Shown: positions 1-8,970 of the stretch, in pieces
Layout of the letters: each line of letters begins with the position of its first letter
Numbering within the stretch: the first letter of the stretch is position 1
NCBI GenBank assembly: GCA_949949005.1
Contig: CATLHM010000023.1
Coordinates: 1-37,672 of the forward strand
Direction: 5' to 3'
DNA length: 37,672 bases
DNA from: an uncultured Lachnospiraceae bacterium
GTDB taxonomy: Bacteria; Bacillota; Clostridia; Lachnospirales; Lachnospiraceae
The notes under the pieces: generated by a model
What the model was told of the DNA's origin: nothing
Seen by the model: the letters and a program-made list of their open reading frames with translations, nothing else
Database searches by the model: none
Made by a program: the position numbers and the translations under genes

Positions 1-220
1 TGTAGGAGTGGTGCATGAATAAAATAGGAATTACCTACATTTCTCTGCTTTTTACCACTCTTAACCACTTTGAAAACATAGTATTTATACGGTCTTAGAA
101 GCCGTTAGGTGTGTAGTGAGATTTTATACTAAAAAAACGAGCATAGCTCGTTTACGAGATTCGCTGCGCGAACTCGGATAAGCGAAACTGTCAGAAGTTT
201 TTCACTACGAGGTTGTTTTC
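1..220. other. Intergenic leader of the yesM-yesN operon, no gene seen
   Basis: No convincing coding frame. The stretch holds a pair of adjacent hairpins (135-178, listed separately) and, at the very edge of the window, inverted arms TGTAGG (1-6) and CCTACA (34-39) whose meaning cannot be judged because the upstream sequence is missing. I could not find a convincing -35/-10 pair for the kinase gene; a TTGAAA stands at about 70 but has no good -10 at the proper distance. Confidence 0.5.
135..178. repeat. Two adjacent hairpins
   Basis: The first hairpin pairs AAACGAGC (135-142) with GCTCGTTT (146-153) around a 3-base loop. Directly after it, CGAG-ATT-CGC and GCG-AA-CTCG form a second, bulged hairpin. 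The run of seven A residues at 131-137 would act as a U-tract only for minus-strand transcription, where no gene is present. It may be a terminator of an upstream plus-strand gene outside the window or a copy of a dispersed intergenic element. Confidence 0.45.
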
Positions 221-1972
221 ATGAAAGTATCCGGTTTGAAAAATATATCCTTAAAATCCAGAATAATTATATCCTTTTTTGGCATCCTTCTGCTGATGGC
301 CGGTTCCTGCTTTTTTACCATCAGCCGCTTTATCATCCGCTTTACCGAAACACAGCTAAATGATGATTATGACAGTATTCTGTCCGAAACCTGTGATACC
401 ATGGAGAACCTGCTCTGGAATCTCACATTGACATCAGGACAAATCTTAGATAATGAAGAGATACAGGATACGCTGATGCTCTACCAAGACAGCCTCTCCC
501 CCTATGAAAGGCAGACACACTATGCCGCCCTCCTTGATTCGGTTTCCATGCTGACCCTTGCCAACACCGATATTTCCCTGCTTTATCTTTATGACAACAC
601 AGCGCAGGATTTCATTTTCAGCAGCTTCCCGGTCAGCAGGCAGCAGTTCGGGCGCTCTCCTGTGCTTTATCAGAATACCGCTTTCTCCTTCTGCGGGCCC
701 TGCAAAAGCCAGAGCAGCTACAACGGAAATCCCGTACTGATTCTCAACCGGACGGAAACCCTGCCAAACGGGAAGTCGGTTGTCTTGTCCATTGAATCCG
801 GTTTTTATTCCCTGCTTGCACCGCTGCGCCTTCTGGAACGCAAATCCGCTTTCCTTGCCATTACAAATTCATCCGGGGAACCGGTCTATACTACATTTGA
901 AGAAGCCGGTACAGGGGTCATTGATATTCTGGAGGGAAAAAGCAGAAATTATCGTTCCATGTCCAAATCCATGTCCCAGGGATGGGGTGTCCATATCATT
1001 ATCCCGGAACATATCTATATTAAAGATTATTACCAGTCCCTCGCCGACATCCTGATCTGCATCCTGATCATCGCCGCTTTTGTGGCCCTGATCGCTGTGT
1101 ATTTCTGGAAAAGCATTTATTCCCCGCTGCGGCTGTTCGACCGCCAGTTAGAGCTTCTGCTTTCTCAGGAGAGCGGCGATACCCAGACCCATTCCTCCAT
1201 TCCCGAGTATGACCACCTTCTGCGTAAAATCGTGTTGATGCAGAGGCAGATACAGGAAATGATCCGCCGGATAGTACAGCAGGAAAAGACCAATGCCAAA
1301 ATGCAGATTGAAAAGCTCCGGGCACAGATCAATCCCCATTTCCTGTTAAATACACTGAATACCGTTCACTGGATGGCTCTGATGAACGGGCAGGATGATA
1401 TTGACGCCATCACCCAATCCTTATCCCACCTGCTCAGCTATAACCTGGATAAGGAAAGCGTTGCCACCAACCTTGAAAAAGAACTCAGTGCCCTGACCGA
1501 ATATGTCCAGCTCCAAAAAGTGCGCTATGATTTTCAGTTCCGCATAGAAAGGCCCGCATCAAACGACTTAAGTTATCCCTGCCCGAAATTTTTATTGCAG
1601 CCGCTGGTTGAAAATGCGCTGGCCCATGGCTATCAGCCAGGCATGGATCTTCTCATCCGGATACAGGTTGACGATTCCATCCATCTGACCATATCGGATA
1701 CCGGTACGGGAATGGATGCCGGGATTCTGAAAGGAATAAACAGCCTTTATCCCCCATCCGCGCTGCAGGCAGACAAATCAGCCTCCGGCGCCGAAAATGA
1801 GATCCCCAAATTTGGAATCGGGCTTGCCTACGTAGTAAACAGCCTGCATGATTTCTTCTCAGGCAGTTTTCATTTTCATATAGAAAGCTCTGAAAACCAT
1901 GGAACTGTTATTACCATAAATTTTCCAAAACTGAAAGGGAATGGTTATCATGTTAAAAATACTGATTGTTGA
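221..1972 (+). CDS. YesM-type sensor histidine kinase
   Basis: 583-residue membrane kinase that probably senses a plant-glycan signal and phosphorylates the YesN-type regulator encoded next. A first membrane segment lies near residues 14-36, followed by an extracellular sensor region of about 230 residues, a second membrane segment near 270-295, and a HAMP-like linker. The His_kinase domain (PF06580 type) has the INPHFLLNTLN motif with the phospho-acceptor His373. The ATPase part shows the N-box (LVENALAHG, Asn465), DTGTGM and FGIGLAYV. The ATG at 221 has GAGG eight bases upstream. The next gene overlaps its 3' end by 23 bases, so the two are translationally coupled. The convergent ABC transporter and hydrolase operon is the likely target. 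Family assignment is firm; the ligand is unknown. Confidence 0.95.
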   Translation: MKVSGLKNISLKSRIIISFFGILLLMAGSCFFTISRFIIRFTETQLNDDYDSILSETCDTMENLLWNLTLTSGQILDNEEIQDTLMLYQDSLSPYERQTHYAALLDSVSMLTLANTDISLLYLYDNTAQDFIFSSFPVSRQQFGRSPVLYQNTAFSFCGPCKSQSSYNGNPVLILNRTETLPNGKSVVLSIESGFYSLLAPLRLLERKSAFLAITNSSGEPVYTTFEEAGTGVIDILEGKSRNYRSMSKSMSQGWGVHIIIPEHIYIKDYYQSLADILICILIIAAFVALIAVYFWKSIYSPLRLFDRQLELLLSQESGDTQTHSSIPEYDHLLRKIVLMQRQIQEMIRRIVQQEKTNAKMQIEKLRAQINPHFLLNTLNTVHWMALMNGQDDIDAITQSLSHLLSYNLDKESVATNLEKELSALTEYVQLQKVRYDFQFRIERPASNDLSYPCPKFLLQPLVENALAHGYQPGMDLLIRIQVDDSIHLTISDTGTGMDAGILKGINSLYPPSALQADKSASGAENEIPKFGIGLAYVVNSLHDFFSGSFHFHIESSENHGTVITINFPKLKGNGYHVKNTDC

Positions 1973-3338
1973 CGACGACGCCCTGACCCGCAAAGGGATA
2001 CGGATGCTCATGCCCTGGGCCAAACATCATATGGAAATCATAGGGGAAAGCGCAAACGGCAAAGAGGCTCTTGCCTTCCTTAAAGAGAACAAAGTGGATC
2101 TGGTTCTTGTTGACCTTGATATGCCTGTCATGGACGGTCTGACCTTTATCAGAACCGCCTCCGGTCTGTATCCGGAATTAAACTATGTGGTGCTCACCAT
2201 CCATACGGAATTCGAATATATTCAGAACGCCCTGCGCAGCGGCGCCATCGATTACATTGCAAAGACACAGTTTGATAAGGAGAACTTTGACCAGATACTT
2301 GACCGCATCCATGCAAATATAATCCGTAAAAATTCTGCCCTTGCCGGTTCCTCCGGCATGAAATGGAAGGAAAGCAAGATTTTGTATCCCTCCATCTACG
2401 CTCTTGTCACCGTGGAACTGGAAACTGATCAGCATATTTTTGAATTCTGGGAACGAAACGGCCTTTCCGAAAGAAAAGACATCTATGAACTGATGGGCGG
2501 CGTTTGGGTATTTACGCAGCAGAAAGAATCCTTTGTATTTCCCGACAGCTTTCCGGGCACCATGCTGCTGCGCATCCTGGATGTCTCCGATCTGACCTTC
2601 GCCCAGCTTGGGAAACAGCTTCGCCGGTTTATGAACGACAGCTTCTTTTATGAATATCGTCCCGGCAAAACCGTCCATATCAAGCATGCCTATGAGCTTT
2701 GTGAAGAGGAAACAATCCAGAATGAGAAAACCCTTGAACGGCTGAAAAAAGAGTGGCTGTCCTTAAACTGGGTATATGAAAATGAGCTTTTTGATAAGAT
2801 CACCTTTGACCTGAAAAACAGCAAGCTGAAAACCTCTACCCTGTACCACCTGCTGCTTGCACTGGAATCTGTCTGGAACAGCGCCTATTCGGAGCTTACC
2901 GGCCAAACCCTCTCCCTGCCCCCGGTTTTTCATAACTGGCAGGAAGTGGAGGACTGGCTGGTTCAGGTTTACAAAAGAACCGACATTTTCCAGTCCCAGG
3001 CAAAATATTCCTCTACTATCGTGCGCAGCATCCTGAATGTAAAAAGCTATGTGGATTCCCACTACAGCGAGGCAATGGATACCACCGAAGCCGCCCGCAG
3101 CGCTCAGATGAGCTATGGATATTTCAGCCGCTGTTTCCATGATATTGTAGGCGTATCCTTCATTGATTACTGCACCCAGGTACGGATCGGCCACGCAAAG
3201 CGGCAGCTTGAAAACACGGATAAATCCATTCAGGAAATTGCTTTCAGCGTCGGATATAATGATGAAAAATATTTCAGCCGAACCTTCAAAAAGCTCACCG
3301 GCTTAATCCCCAGCGATTACAGGAAGGGCTGCAAATAA
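1950..3338 (+). CDS. YesN-type response regulator, AraC family
   Basis: 462 residues. An N-terminal receiver domain (residues 1-120) has the acidic pocket Asp8-Asp10 and the phospho-acceptor Asp55 in LVDLDMP. A poorly conserved middle region of about 230 residues follows. Two helix-turn-helix units of the AraC type occupy roughly residues 360-460, ending in the signature SIQEIAFSVGYNDEKYFSR. The ATG at 1950 is preferred over an in-frame ATG at 1941 because AAGGGA stands nine bases before it and the protein then starts MLKILIVDDD as usual for the family. It is the partner of the upstream kinase. It probably activates the minus-strand sugar transport operon; a candidate site lies at 10026-10055. 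Confidence 0.94.
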   Translation: MLKILIVDDDALTRKGIRMLMPWAKHHMEIIGESANGKEALAFLKENKVDLVLVDLDMPVMDGLTFIRTASGLYPELNYVVLTIHTEFEYIQNALRSGAIDYIAKTQFDKENFDQILDRIHANIIRKNSALAGSSGMKWKESKILYPSIYALVTVELETDQHIFEFWERNGLSERKDIYELMGGVWVFTQQKESFVFPDSFPGTMLLRILDVSDLTFAQLGKQLRRFMNDSFFYEYRPGKTVHIKHAYELCEEETIQNEKTLERLKKEWLSLNWVYENELFDKITFDLKNSKLKTSTLYHLLLALESVWNSAYSELTGQTLSLPPVFHNWQEVEDWLVQVYKRTDIFQSQAKYSSTIVRSILNVKSYVDSHYSEAMDTTEAARSAQMSYGYFSRCFHDIVGVSFIDYCTQVRIGHAKRQLENTDKSIQEIAFSVGYNDEKYFSRTFKKLTGLIPSDYRKGCK

Positions 3339-3351
3339 GCGGCAGCCCTTC
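3323..3351. terminator. Shared hairpin between convergent genes
   Basis: A 10-bp perfect stem (GAAGGGCTGC at 3323-3332 with GCAGCCCTTC at 3342-3351) has a 9-base loop that contains the yesN stop codon, while the 3' arm reaches into the stop codon of the convergent hydrolase gene. No U-tract follows on either strand. It is the only possible barrier between the two operons, whose stop codons are only 11 bases apart. Confidence 0.55.
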
Positions 3352-4606
3352 ATCCCGCCGTCCAGCCTGTCATCCGGACATAATAGTCATCACTCCCGTA
3401 CCGCTTTCCGCTCTTGGTGGCACAAACGCTGTTCTCTCCCGCTACAGCAATCCTCACCACATAGCTTCCCCGGGCCAGATGGGGGGAGCGGTACCGCAGC
3501 CCGCTGTCCGGGACGGCGCTATAGAAATCAATGCTGGTTTTATGCACGCAGGCCCCCTTTTCATCATAAATACAGATATTCCCGTATCCTCCGTGAGAAT
3601 CCGTGTTTCCAAAAAGCATAATCCGATTTCCCTGAAAACGGATGCTGATTTCCTCACCCCGGACATTGGAGCAAAACTCCAGCAAATGCTCCGGCGCAGG
3701 ACTCTCCCCCTCCAGCGTATCCGGCAACCACACCGGCAGATACCTTGAAATCTTCATCCCGTCTTTTCCGGCCTCAATCGGCAGAAGCACCAGGGTAGCT
3801 GCCGATGCCTGTCTGGGGAAGGACCAGCGGTCTCCCAGGTAAACAGGTATACTCTCATTCCCCCTCTCATACCGGAACACAAAAGAGCACTGGGTATTAT
3901 AAGTCCGGCTCCCCTCCGGGCAGAACAATCCCCTGTACGTCCAGGGCCCGTGCAGATCCCTGGCTGTAAAATAATAATTGTCGTTCCTCTCCCAGCTCGT
4001 TTTATCAGACAGCATCAGATAGTACATCCCTTCCTTTTTGAACATAGCCGGGGATTCTCCGCCCGGAGCAATATCCTTAGCCACCAGTTCCACAGCCTCG
4101 GTGCATGCCTCGTCCAGCCGGTAGATATTCCCCTCGTGGGTCAGAAGATAAGCGCTGCCGTCTTCATCCACGAAAGTCCCCATATCCCAAAACCGGATAG
4201 GCTCCCCCCGGAAAAGAAGCGGGCCCTGAAACGAAAACTCCTGATCCAGGCGTTCCCCCACTGCAAATCCGATGCAGGGATCGCAGTATCTCTCATCATC
4301 CGTGTGCATCAGCATAGTGTATCTGCCTGTCAGCTTACTTTTCAGGACTTTGACCCTCTCTCCGATCCGTCCCGGCCCAAGCAGCCCTTCTCTTAAGGGC
4401 GGCAGGGCAAGCCCCTCAAATTTCCAGTCCGTAAAATTTTCTGTCCAGTAGCAGGAAAAGCCCCTGTACTGATTGACATCATCCGTCTTGTATTCTCCGA
4501 ACAGATAATACCTCTTCCCTTCCCGAAGGATACAGGCCCCATGGGCGTTTACCGGATTCCCGTTCTGGTCATACCAGGGGATTCCATTATAGATCATTTT
4601 CTTCAT
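3350..4606 (-). CDS. GH43-like glycoside hydrolase, probably intracellular
   Basis: 418 residues with no signal peptide. The first 300 residues resemble a five-bladed beta-propeller of the GH43/GH32 superfamily. Evidence is NPVNAHGACILREGKRYYLFGE near the N-terminus, FWDMGTFVDEDG (Asp141, typical pKa-modulating Asp position) and PGGESPAMFKKEGMYYLM (Glu184, typical general acid position). The AHG motif resembles exo-beta-1,3-galactanase-like GH43 subfamilies, but I cannot assign a subfamily or substrate. Residues about 305-418 form a separate beta-rich domain. The ATG at 4606 has AAGGAG eight bases upstream and is preferred to a GTG one codon earlier. It is the last gene of the transporter operon, suggesting a role in trimming imported side chains of pectin or arabinogalactan. 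Confidence 0.8.
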   Translation of the reverse strand: MKKMIYNGIPWYDQNGNPVNAHGACILREGKRYYLFGEYKTDDVNQYRGFSCYWTENFTDWKFEGLALPPLREGLLGPGRIGERVKVLKSKLTGRYTMLMHTDDERYCDPCIGFAVGERLDQEFSFQGPLLFRGEPIRFWDMGTFVDEDGSAYLLTHEGNIYRLDEACTEAVELVAKDIAPGGESPAMFKKEGMYYLMLSDKTSWERNDNYYFTARDLHGPWTYRGLFCPEGSRTYNTQCSFVFRYERGNESIPVYLGDRWSFPRQASAATLVLLPIEAGKDGMKISRYLPVWLPDTLEGESPAPEHLLEFCSNVRGEEISIRFQGNRIMLFGNTDSHGGYGNICIYDEKGACVHKTSIDFYSAVPDSGLRYRSPHLARGSYVVRIAVAGENSVCATKSGKRYGSDDYYVRMTGWTAG

Positions 4607-4652
4607 CACTGCTGCTCCTTATCCTCATTTCGGCATTTTCCTCATACCATGC

Positions 4653-6137
4653 CTACAATACCGTTAGATTCTCAAAGCAGATTCCCCGGCACCTGCTCAG
4701 CGACAGAGAGCCTTTTTCTCCGCTCCCTTTTCGTCCGATCACCACGTCCTTCAAACGGATATTTGACACCTCATGCCCCGGACGGTCAAATCCCCTCAGT
4801 TCTATAGCGTCGCAGGGCGTCCACTCCCCCTGCCTGCCGTAATATTCGCCAAGGATATGAAGCCGGTTAAATTCACAGTCCGAAAAATACGGCATGTCTT
4901 CTGCCGGTTCCCCGTCATTATTGTAATCCACCTCATGGAACAGCAGCCTTGGAATCACACAGTTGTCCATACGGATATTTCTCACATAGCCGCCCCGCTT
5001 CCAGGTTCCCTTGATCTCCATCCCGTAGGTGGACTGTCCAAGGTCACAATCCCAGATGGCCACGTCCTCCACGCCGCCGGACATCTCGCTTCCAATGGTA
5101 ATTCCATGGCCAAAAGCGGACTTGCAGTCAAATATCCGGATTTTCCGACAGGGTCTGGCAATTCGGTTTCCCTCCGGATTTTTTCCCGACTTTACCGCAA
5201 TCCCGTCATCGCCTGTAAAGAACCGGCAGTCGAAAATAGTACAGTCCTCGGAGGAATCCGGATCCCACCCGTCCCCGTTCCACACCTCCCGGGAGATAAA
5301 GGTGCAGCCATGGGTGATAATATGCCTGGAATAAATCATGTGGACATTCCAGCTTGCCCCGTTCTGAAACGTGATACCTTCCAGCAAAATGTTCTCACAA
5401 CGGCTGATGTTCACCAGCCTTGGACGCACCCTGCCCGGAATGGTTTCCGGCTTCTCGCACTCTGCCACAAGCTCCGGCTTCTGTTCCAGTTCCTTTGCCA
5501 GCTCTGCGCTCTCTGCCGCAATCACACGCTGGGCCAGGAGCTGCCCGCCGCTGGCAATGGTTCCACGGCCCCGGATCACTACATTTCTACAGACAAAGTC
5601 TTCCCCTGCATCCAGAAAGCCCAGGTTCAGCACACTGCTGTAGCAGTCCATCTCGATTCCCTCGAACCGGCTTCTGATCTTGGGAAGATAATCGGACACC
5701 TGTGCCGTTCCCCGCAGGACAGCTCCCTTTTCCAGATACAGCTCCATGTCACTGTGAAGCCGCAGGGCGCCTGTCATAAAAATCCCCTCGGGAATATAAA
5801 CCGCTTCCCCCTCCCCACAGTCGTCAATGGCCTTCTGGATGCTTTCCGTATTCATCTTCTCCCCGTCCCCCACAGCCTCATAAGGATGCTTTGTAATGTC
5901 AATCCGCCGTTTTCTTTTCAGAGTCCTGACGGCCAACTCTTCCGATTCCCAGAAAGGGCCTGCTGCCCTGACCGTATAGACCTGTTCCGGCAAAAGCCCC
6001 GTCAGCGTACAATGGGTTTTCTCCGTGCAGGCCGCTTCCCTACCATCCAGATACACCCGAAAAGGTTCCCCTGCCGCCATCTCCTTCGTCCGTTCCCAAT
6101 ACACCGTGAGTGAATCTTCTGTTACGATATACTCCAT
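4653..6137 (-). CDS. GH28 polygalacturonase-like glycoside hydrolase
   Basis: 494 residues. A short fibronectin-III-like N-terminal region (residues 1-75) precedes a right-handed beta-helix. GH28 catalytic motifs are present: WNGDGWDPDSS (Asp289), TGDDG (Asp310 and Asp311) and GHGITIG (His344). The usual RIK is EIK (376 is the Lys). There is no signal peptide, so it is expected to act in the cytoplasm on oligogalacturonides or related pectin fragments brought in by the linked ABC transporter. The ATG at 6137 has AGGAGG seven bases upstream; an open frame extends back to a TTG at 6248 but that extension lacks a ribosome site. It lies between the binding protein and GH43-like genes. Confidence 0.9.
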   Translation of the reverse strand: MEYIVTEDSLTVYWERTKEMAAGEPFRVYLDGREAACTEKTHCTLTGLLPEQVYTVRAAGPFWESEELAVRTLKRKRRIDITKHPYEAVGDGEKMNTESIQKAIDDCGEGEAVYIPEGIFMTGALRLHSDMELYLEKGAVLRGTAQVSDYLPKIRSRFEGIEMDCYSSVLNLGFLDAGEDFVCRNVVIRGRGTIASGGQLLAQRVIAAESAELAKELEQKPELVAECEKPETIPGRVRPRLVNISRCENILLEGITFQNGASWNVHMIYSRHIITHGCTFISREVWNGDGWDPDSSEDCTIFDCRFFTGDDGIAVKSGKNPEGNRIARPCRKIRIFDCKSAFGHGITIGSEMSGGVEDVAIWDCDLGQSTYGMEIKGTWKRGGYVRNIRMDNCVIPRLLFHEVDYNNDGEPAEDMPYFSDCEFNRLHILGEYYGRQGEWTPCDAIELRGFDRPGHEVSNIRLKDVVIGRKGSGEKGSLSLSRCRGICFENLTVL

Positions 6138-6199
6138 TTCCGATCCTCCTTCCTGACATATGATGTTGTTGAAACCAAAAGGTATCGCCAGATAGACCA

Positions 6200-6235
6200 G
6201 TAAGAGGGCTGCCACCTCTATGACACCCCTCTTAC
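6200..6235 (-). promoter_or_regulatory. Hairpin between binding protein and GH28 genes
   Basis: A perfect 9-bp stem (GTAAGAGGG at 6200-6208 with CCCTCTTAC at 6227-6235) lies in the gap after the sugar-binding-protein gene. It has no U-tract. Such mid-operon hairpins often protect the upstream mRNA or reduce read-through, which would favour more binding protein than hydrolase. This role is inferred. Confidence 0.45.
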
Positions 6236-6255
6236 GGATCCTTTTCAATGTAATC

Positions 6256-7995
6256 TTATTTCACCGACTGATACCACTCATTGATCTCCTGGGTGATCTG
6301 ATCGCCGCCCTGGGCTTTCCAGTCTTCTACAAACTTGTCAAAGGCTTCGATAGGTTCATTTCCATAAATGATATTGGTGTACACCTGCTTCTCCATGGTC
6401 TGTAACTGTTCCCAGCTCCTCTGCATGGTCGCGGTGGGCGCTGCATTGAACAGGTTCGGAAGCTGCTCTGATCTGTGCTCATTTGCCAGGGCGTATCCTT
6501 CTGACTGTTCCGGCGATGCCTTAAAGGAAGCTTCGGCTTTGATCTCTGCCGGGGATACCGGTTCCTGTCCTGCCGCCACATTGGCATAGGCTGCCATATT
6601 GTCCAAAACAGGAGTATTCTTCAGCACCGTTGACTTACCGGGATCAAACACACTTTCCAGCGATGGATCGAACAGCTTGCAGTCAAATACGACCTCATCA
6701 TTCACAATATCATAATCGTAATTTTCCAGGTATCCATATTGGAACTCCCCTGTTCCGAAAGCGATGTCATACAGCCAGTCATAATATTCAAAGAACTTGT
6801 CCATATGTTCAAAATCCGCATTGAACATCAACCATCCGTCGTTCACCTCAGCAGACTGGTAGGTAGGTTCCCCGTTGTCCTGTCGTATGGTGGGATAAGC
6901 CTTCATCACCGCATCCGGAGCCACCGTAGTCACATCCTTGATAGAACCAATGATCCAGGGACGTCCGATCAGTATACCTGCCTTGCTTTCCGTAAACTGG
7001 CTCATAGCGTCCCATGCCCCTGTGGCGGCTGCCTCCTGGAAAATCCAGCCGTTGGCATGCCACTGCGCCATGCGCTCCAAGGTCTTTCGGTTCCCCTCAT
7101 GGATAGAGCCATACATCAGATTGCCCTCTGCGTCCTCCTGCCAGGAGCCGGGGATATTCTTTCCCGTATTTGCAGAAAACAGGCTCACAGGATCGGACAC
7201 CCAGCCGGTATTGTAAAGGCCGTCTCCTGCATAGGCAAATCCGTAAGTATCCTTCTCCCCGTTTCCGTCCGGATCGTCCTCCGTAAACGCCTTGATCACA
7301 GCCTCGAACTCGTCCAGATTAGTGGGAGCCTCAAGGCCCAGGTTATCCAGCCAGTCCTGACGGATGACCATAACCTCACCCTCTGTCAGCCTGGGGGCGC
7401 AGGCAATGGCGTAAATCTTCCCATCCTTTGTTGCCGGGTAAAAGGTTTCCGGAAATCTGTCGTAAATCTCCCGGAGTCTTTCCGGCATATACTGTTCCAC
7501 ATCTTCCGTAATATCCTTTGCGCGTCCAGACTCGATCATATCCGCAATCATCTGCGTATCATATACCGGAAAAACGTCCGGCAGATCCTCAGAACCTGTC
7601 AGGGCGAGCCGGAGTTTTGTGGTATAATTCGACGCATCGCCTCCCAACAGGGTAGTTTCCATCTTGATTCCTTTTTTCTCGATTGCCAGATCGATCATGG
7701 GATTATTATTGATGTCATCACCGCTGTCATATTTTCCGGCGTTTTCATCCAACTGCTTGGCAATGGTAATCGTCAGCACTTCCCCGGAACCGGCGTCTGC
7801 ACCTGCATCGCCTTCCGCTTCGGTATTGCCCTCCTGCGCCGTACTGCCTTCTCCATCCGAACTGCTCTCCACGTCCTGGCTGCTCTCCTCCTGGCTCCCG
7901 GCATCTGCCTGACCGGATTCTTTGCTGCCTCCGCATGCGCTTAAAAGCATAGCCGCTCCCAGCAGCAGGCTCAAAGCTATTTTTCTTTTTTTCAT
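6256..7995 (-). CDS. Extracellular sugar-binding lipoprotein (LplA-like)
   Basis: 579 residues. A lipoprotein signal peptide ends in LSAC with the lipidated Cys21. A low-complexity Ser/Glu/Gly/Asp linker of about 50 residues follows, and then a large family-1-type solute-binding domain as in LplA/YtcQ proteins that serve oligo-uronide transporters. The ATG at 7995 is chosen because AGGAGG stands six bases upstream; an ATG two codons earlier abuts the ribosome site. It is encoded directly downstream of two permeases. No ATP-binding subunit is present here, as usual for this transporter class, which typically shares an MsmX-like ATPase encoded elsewhere. The substrate is inferred from the adjoining GH28 and GH43-like genes. 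Confidence 0.93.
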   Translation of the reverse strand: MKKRKIALSLLLGAAMLLSACGGSKESGQADAGSQEESSQDVESSSDGEGSTAQEGNTEAEGDAGADAGSGEVLTITIAKQLDENAGKYDSGDDINNNPMIDLAIEKKGIKMETTLLGGDASNYTTKLRLALTGSEDLPDVFPVYDTQMIADMIESGRAKDITEDVEQYMPERLREIYDRFPETFYPATKDGKIYAIACAPRLTEGEVMVIRQDWLDNLGLEAPTNLDEFEAVIKAFTEDDPDGNGEKDTYGFAYAGDGLYNTGWVSDPVSLFSANTGKNIPGSWQEDAEGNLMYGSIHEGNRKTLERMAQWHANGWIFQEAAATGAWDAMSQFTESKAGILIGRPWIIGSIKDVTTVAPDAVMKAYPTIRQDNGEPTYQSAEVNDGWLMFNADFEHMDKFFEYYDWLYDIAFGTGEFQYGYLENYDYDIVNDEVVFDCKLFDPSLESVFDPGKSTVLKNTPVLDNMAAYANVAAGQEPVSPAEIKAEASFKASPEQSEGYALANEHRSEQLPNLFNAAPTATMQRSWEQLQTMEKQVYTNIIYGNEPIEAFDKFVEDWKAQGGDQITQEINEWYQSVK

Positions 7996-8087
7996 TTCCA
8001 TCCTCCTTAATTTCTACTCTTACATTTCTATCGCAAGCCCTGTGGGGCAAGGATTCTGTTTCCTGTTTCACTTTCTTTTCAGCCCGC

Positions 8088-8957
8088 TTACTCCTTCACT
8101 GCTCCCATAACGATTCCCTTTGCAAAATGCTTCTGAAGGAAGGGATAAACCATCAGGATCGGCACAGCCCCAATAAATACCTGGGCCGCTTTTATGGTAC
8201 GCTCCGACATGGCCGCCGCCGTTGTGGGATCCAGCGCCAGATCCTGTTTATTGTTCTGTACCACGATGACCTGAAGAAAAGAAGCCAGCGGATAATTCTT
8301 CGTGTCGGACATATACAGAATACCCGTGAACCATTCATTCCAGTTTCCCACCATAATAAAGAGCGCCACCGTTGCCAGCCCTGCTTTGGAAAGCGGAAGG
8401 AATATCTTCCACAATATCTGGAAAAAGTTAGCGCCGTCTACCAATGCCGCCTCCTCCAGCGCTTTCGGAATGGATTTGAAAAAGTTCATGATCAGGATCA
8501 GGTTGTAACAACTGAATGCTCCCGGAATAATGTAAACCCAGAAGTTGTTTTTCAATCCCAGCGCCGAGTTCAGGATGTAGCTGGGGATCAGGCCTCCGCT
8601 GAACAGCATGGTGAAAACGAAAAACCACATCAGCGCTGTCCTCCCCCGGAAATCCTTGGAAAGGGCGTATCCTGCCGTAACGATAACCGCCATACTCAGA
8701 AGCGTTCCGATGACAGTTCTTGCAATGGAAATCATGATGGAACGGATAAAATTTGCATTCTGGAAAGTTCTCTCATAGGCCGTTATCGTAAAGTTCACCG
8801 GCCAGAAGGTCACAATCCCGCTGTTCACAGCCGCTTTCTCACTCAAGGATATGGCTAGCAGATTCACCAACGGAAGCACGCACAGCAGCGCCATCAGCAC
8901 CAGAAAAGCCGTATTGCATACAATAAATATTTTTCTTCCTGTGGAAACACGTTTCAT
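8088..8957 (-). CDS. ABC sugar transporter permease, YtcP/AraQ type
   Basis: 289-residue inner-membrane permease with about six membrane helices and the EAA loop (EEAALVDGANFFQILWKIFL) that contacts the shared ATPase. The GFLQ-type carboxy end, PFLQKHFAKGIVMGAVKE, is characteristic of YtcP-like proteins. ATG at 8957 is preferred to an upstream in-frame start at 8993 because AGGGGG lies nine bases before it and the protein then begins with a basic stretch followed by the first helix. It follows the LplB-type permease by 13 bases and precedes the binding-protein gene. Confidence 0.93.
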   Translation of the reverse strand: MKRVSTGRKIFIVCNTAFLVLMALLCVLPLVNLLAISLSEKAAVNSGIVTFWPVNFTITAYERTFQNANFIRSIMISIARTVIGTLLSMAVIVTAGYALSKDFRGRTALMWFFVFTMLFSGGLIPSYILNSALGLKNNFWVYIIPGAFSCYNLILIMNFFKSIPKALEEAALVDGANFFQILWKIFLPLSKAGLATVALFIMVGNWNEWFTGILYMSDTKNYPLASFLQVIVVQNNKQDLALDPTTAAAMSERTIKAAQVFIGAVPILMVYPFLQKHFAKGIVMGAVKE

Positions 8958-8970
8958 CCCGACACACCCC

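Noticed and set aside
4773..6113. 446-codon open frame antisense to the GH28 gene
   Set aside because: It lies entirely inside a gene with full catalytic motifs, has no recognisable domain or ribosome site and looks like a by-product of codon bias.
6138..6248. N-terminal extension of GH28 starting at TTG and giving a hydrophobic segment like a signal anchor
   Set aside because: No ribosome site precedes the TTG, the stretch contains the intergenic hairpin, and a strong ribosome site precedes the ATG at 6137.
6739..7944. 401-codon open frame antisense to the sugar-binding protein gene
   Set aside because: Same reasoning: the minus-strand lipoprotein has a clear signal peptide and ribosome site, and the antisense product resembles nothing.
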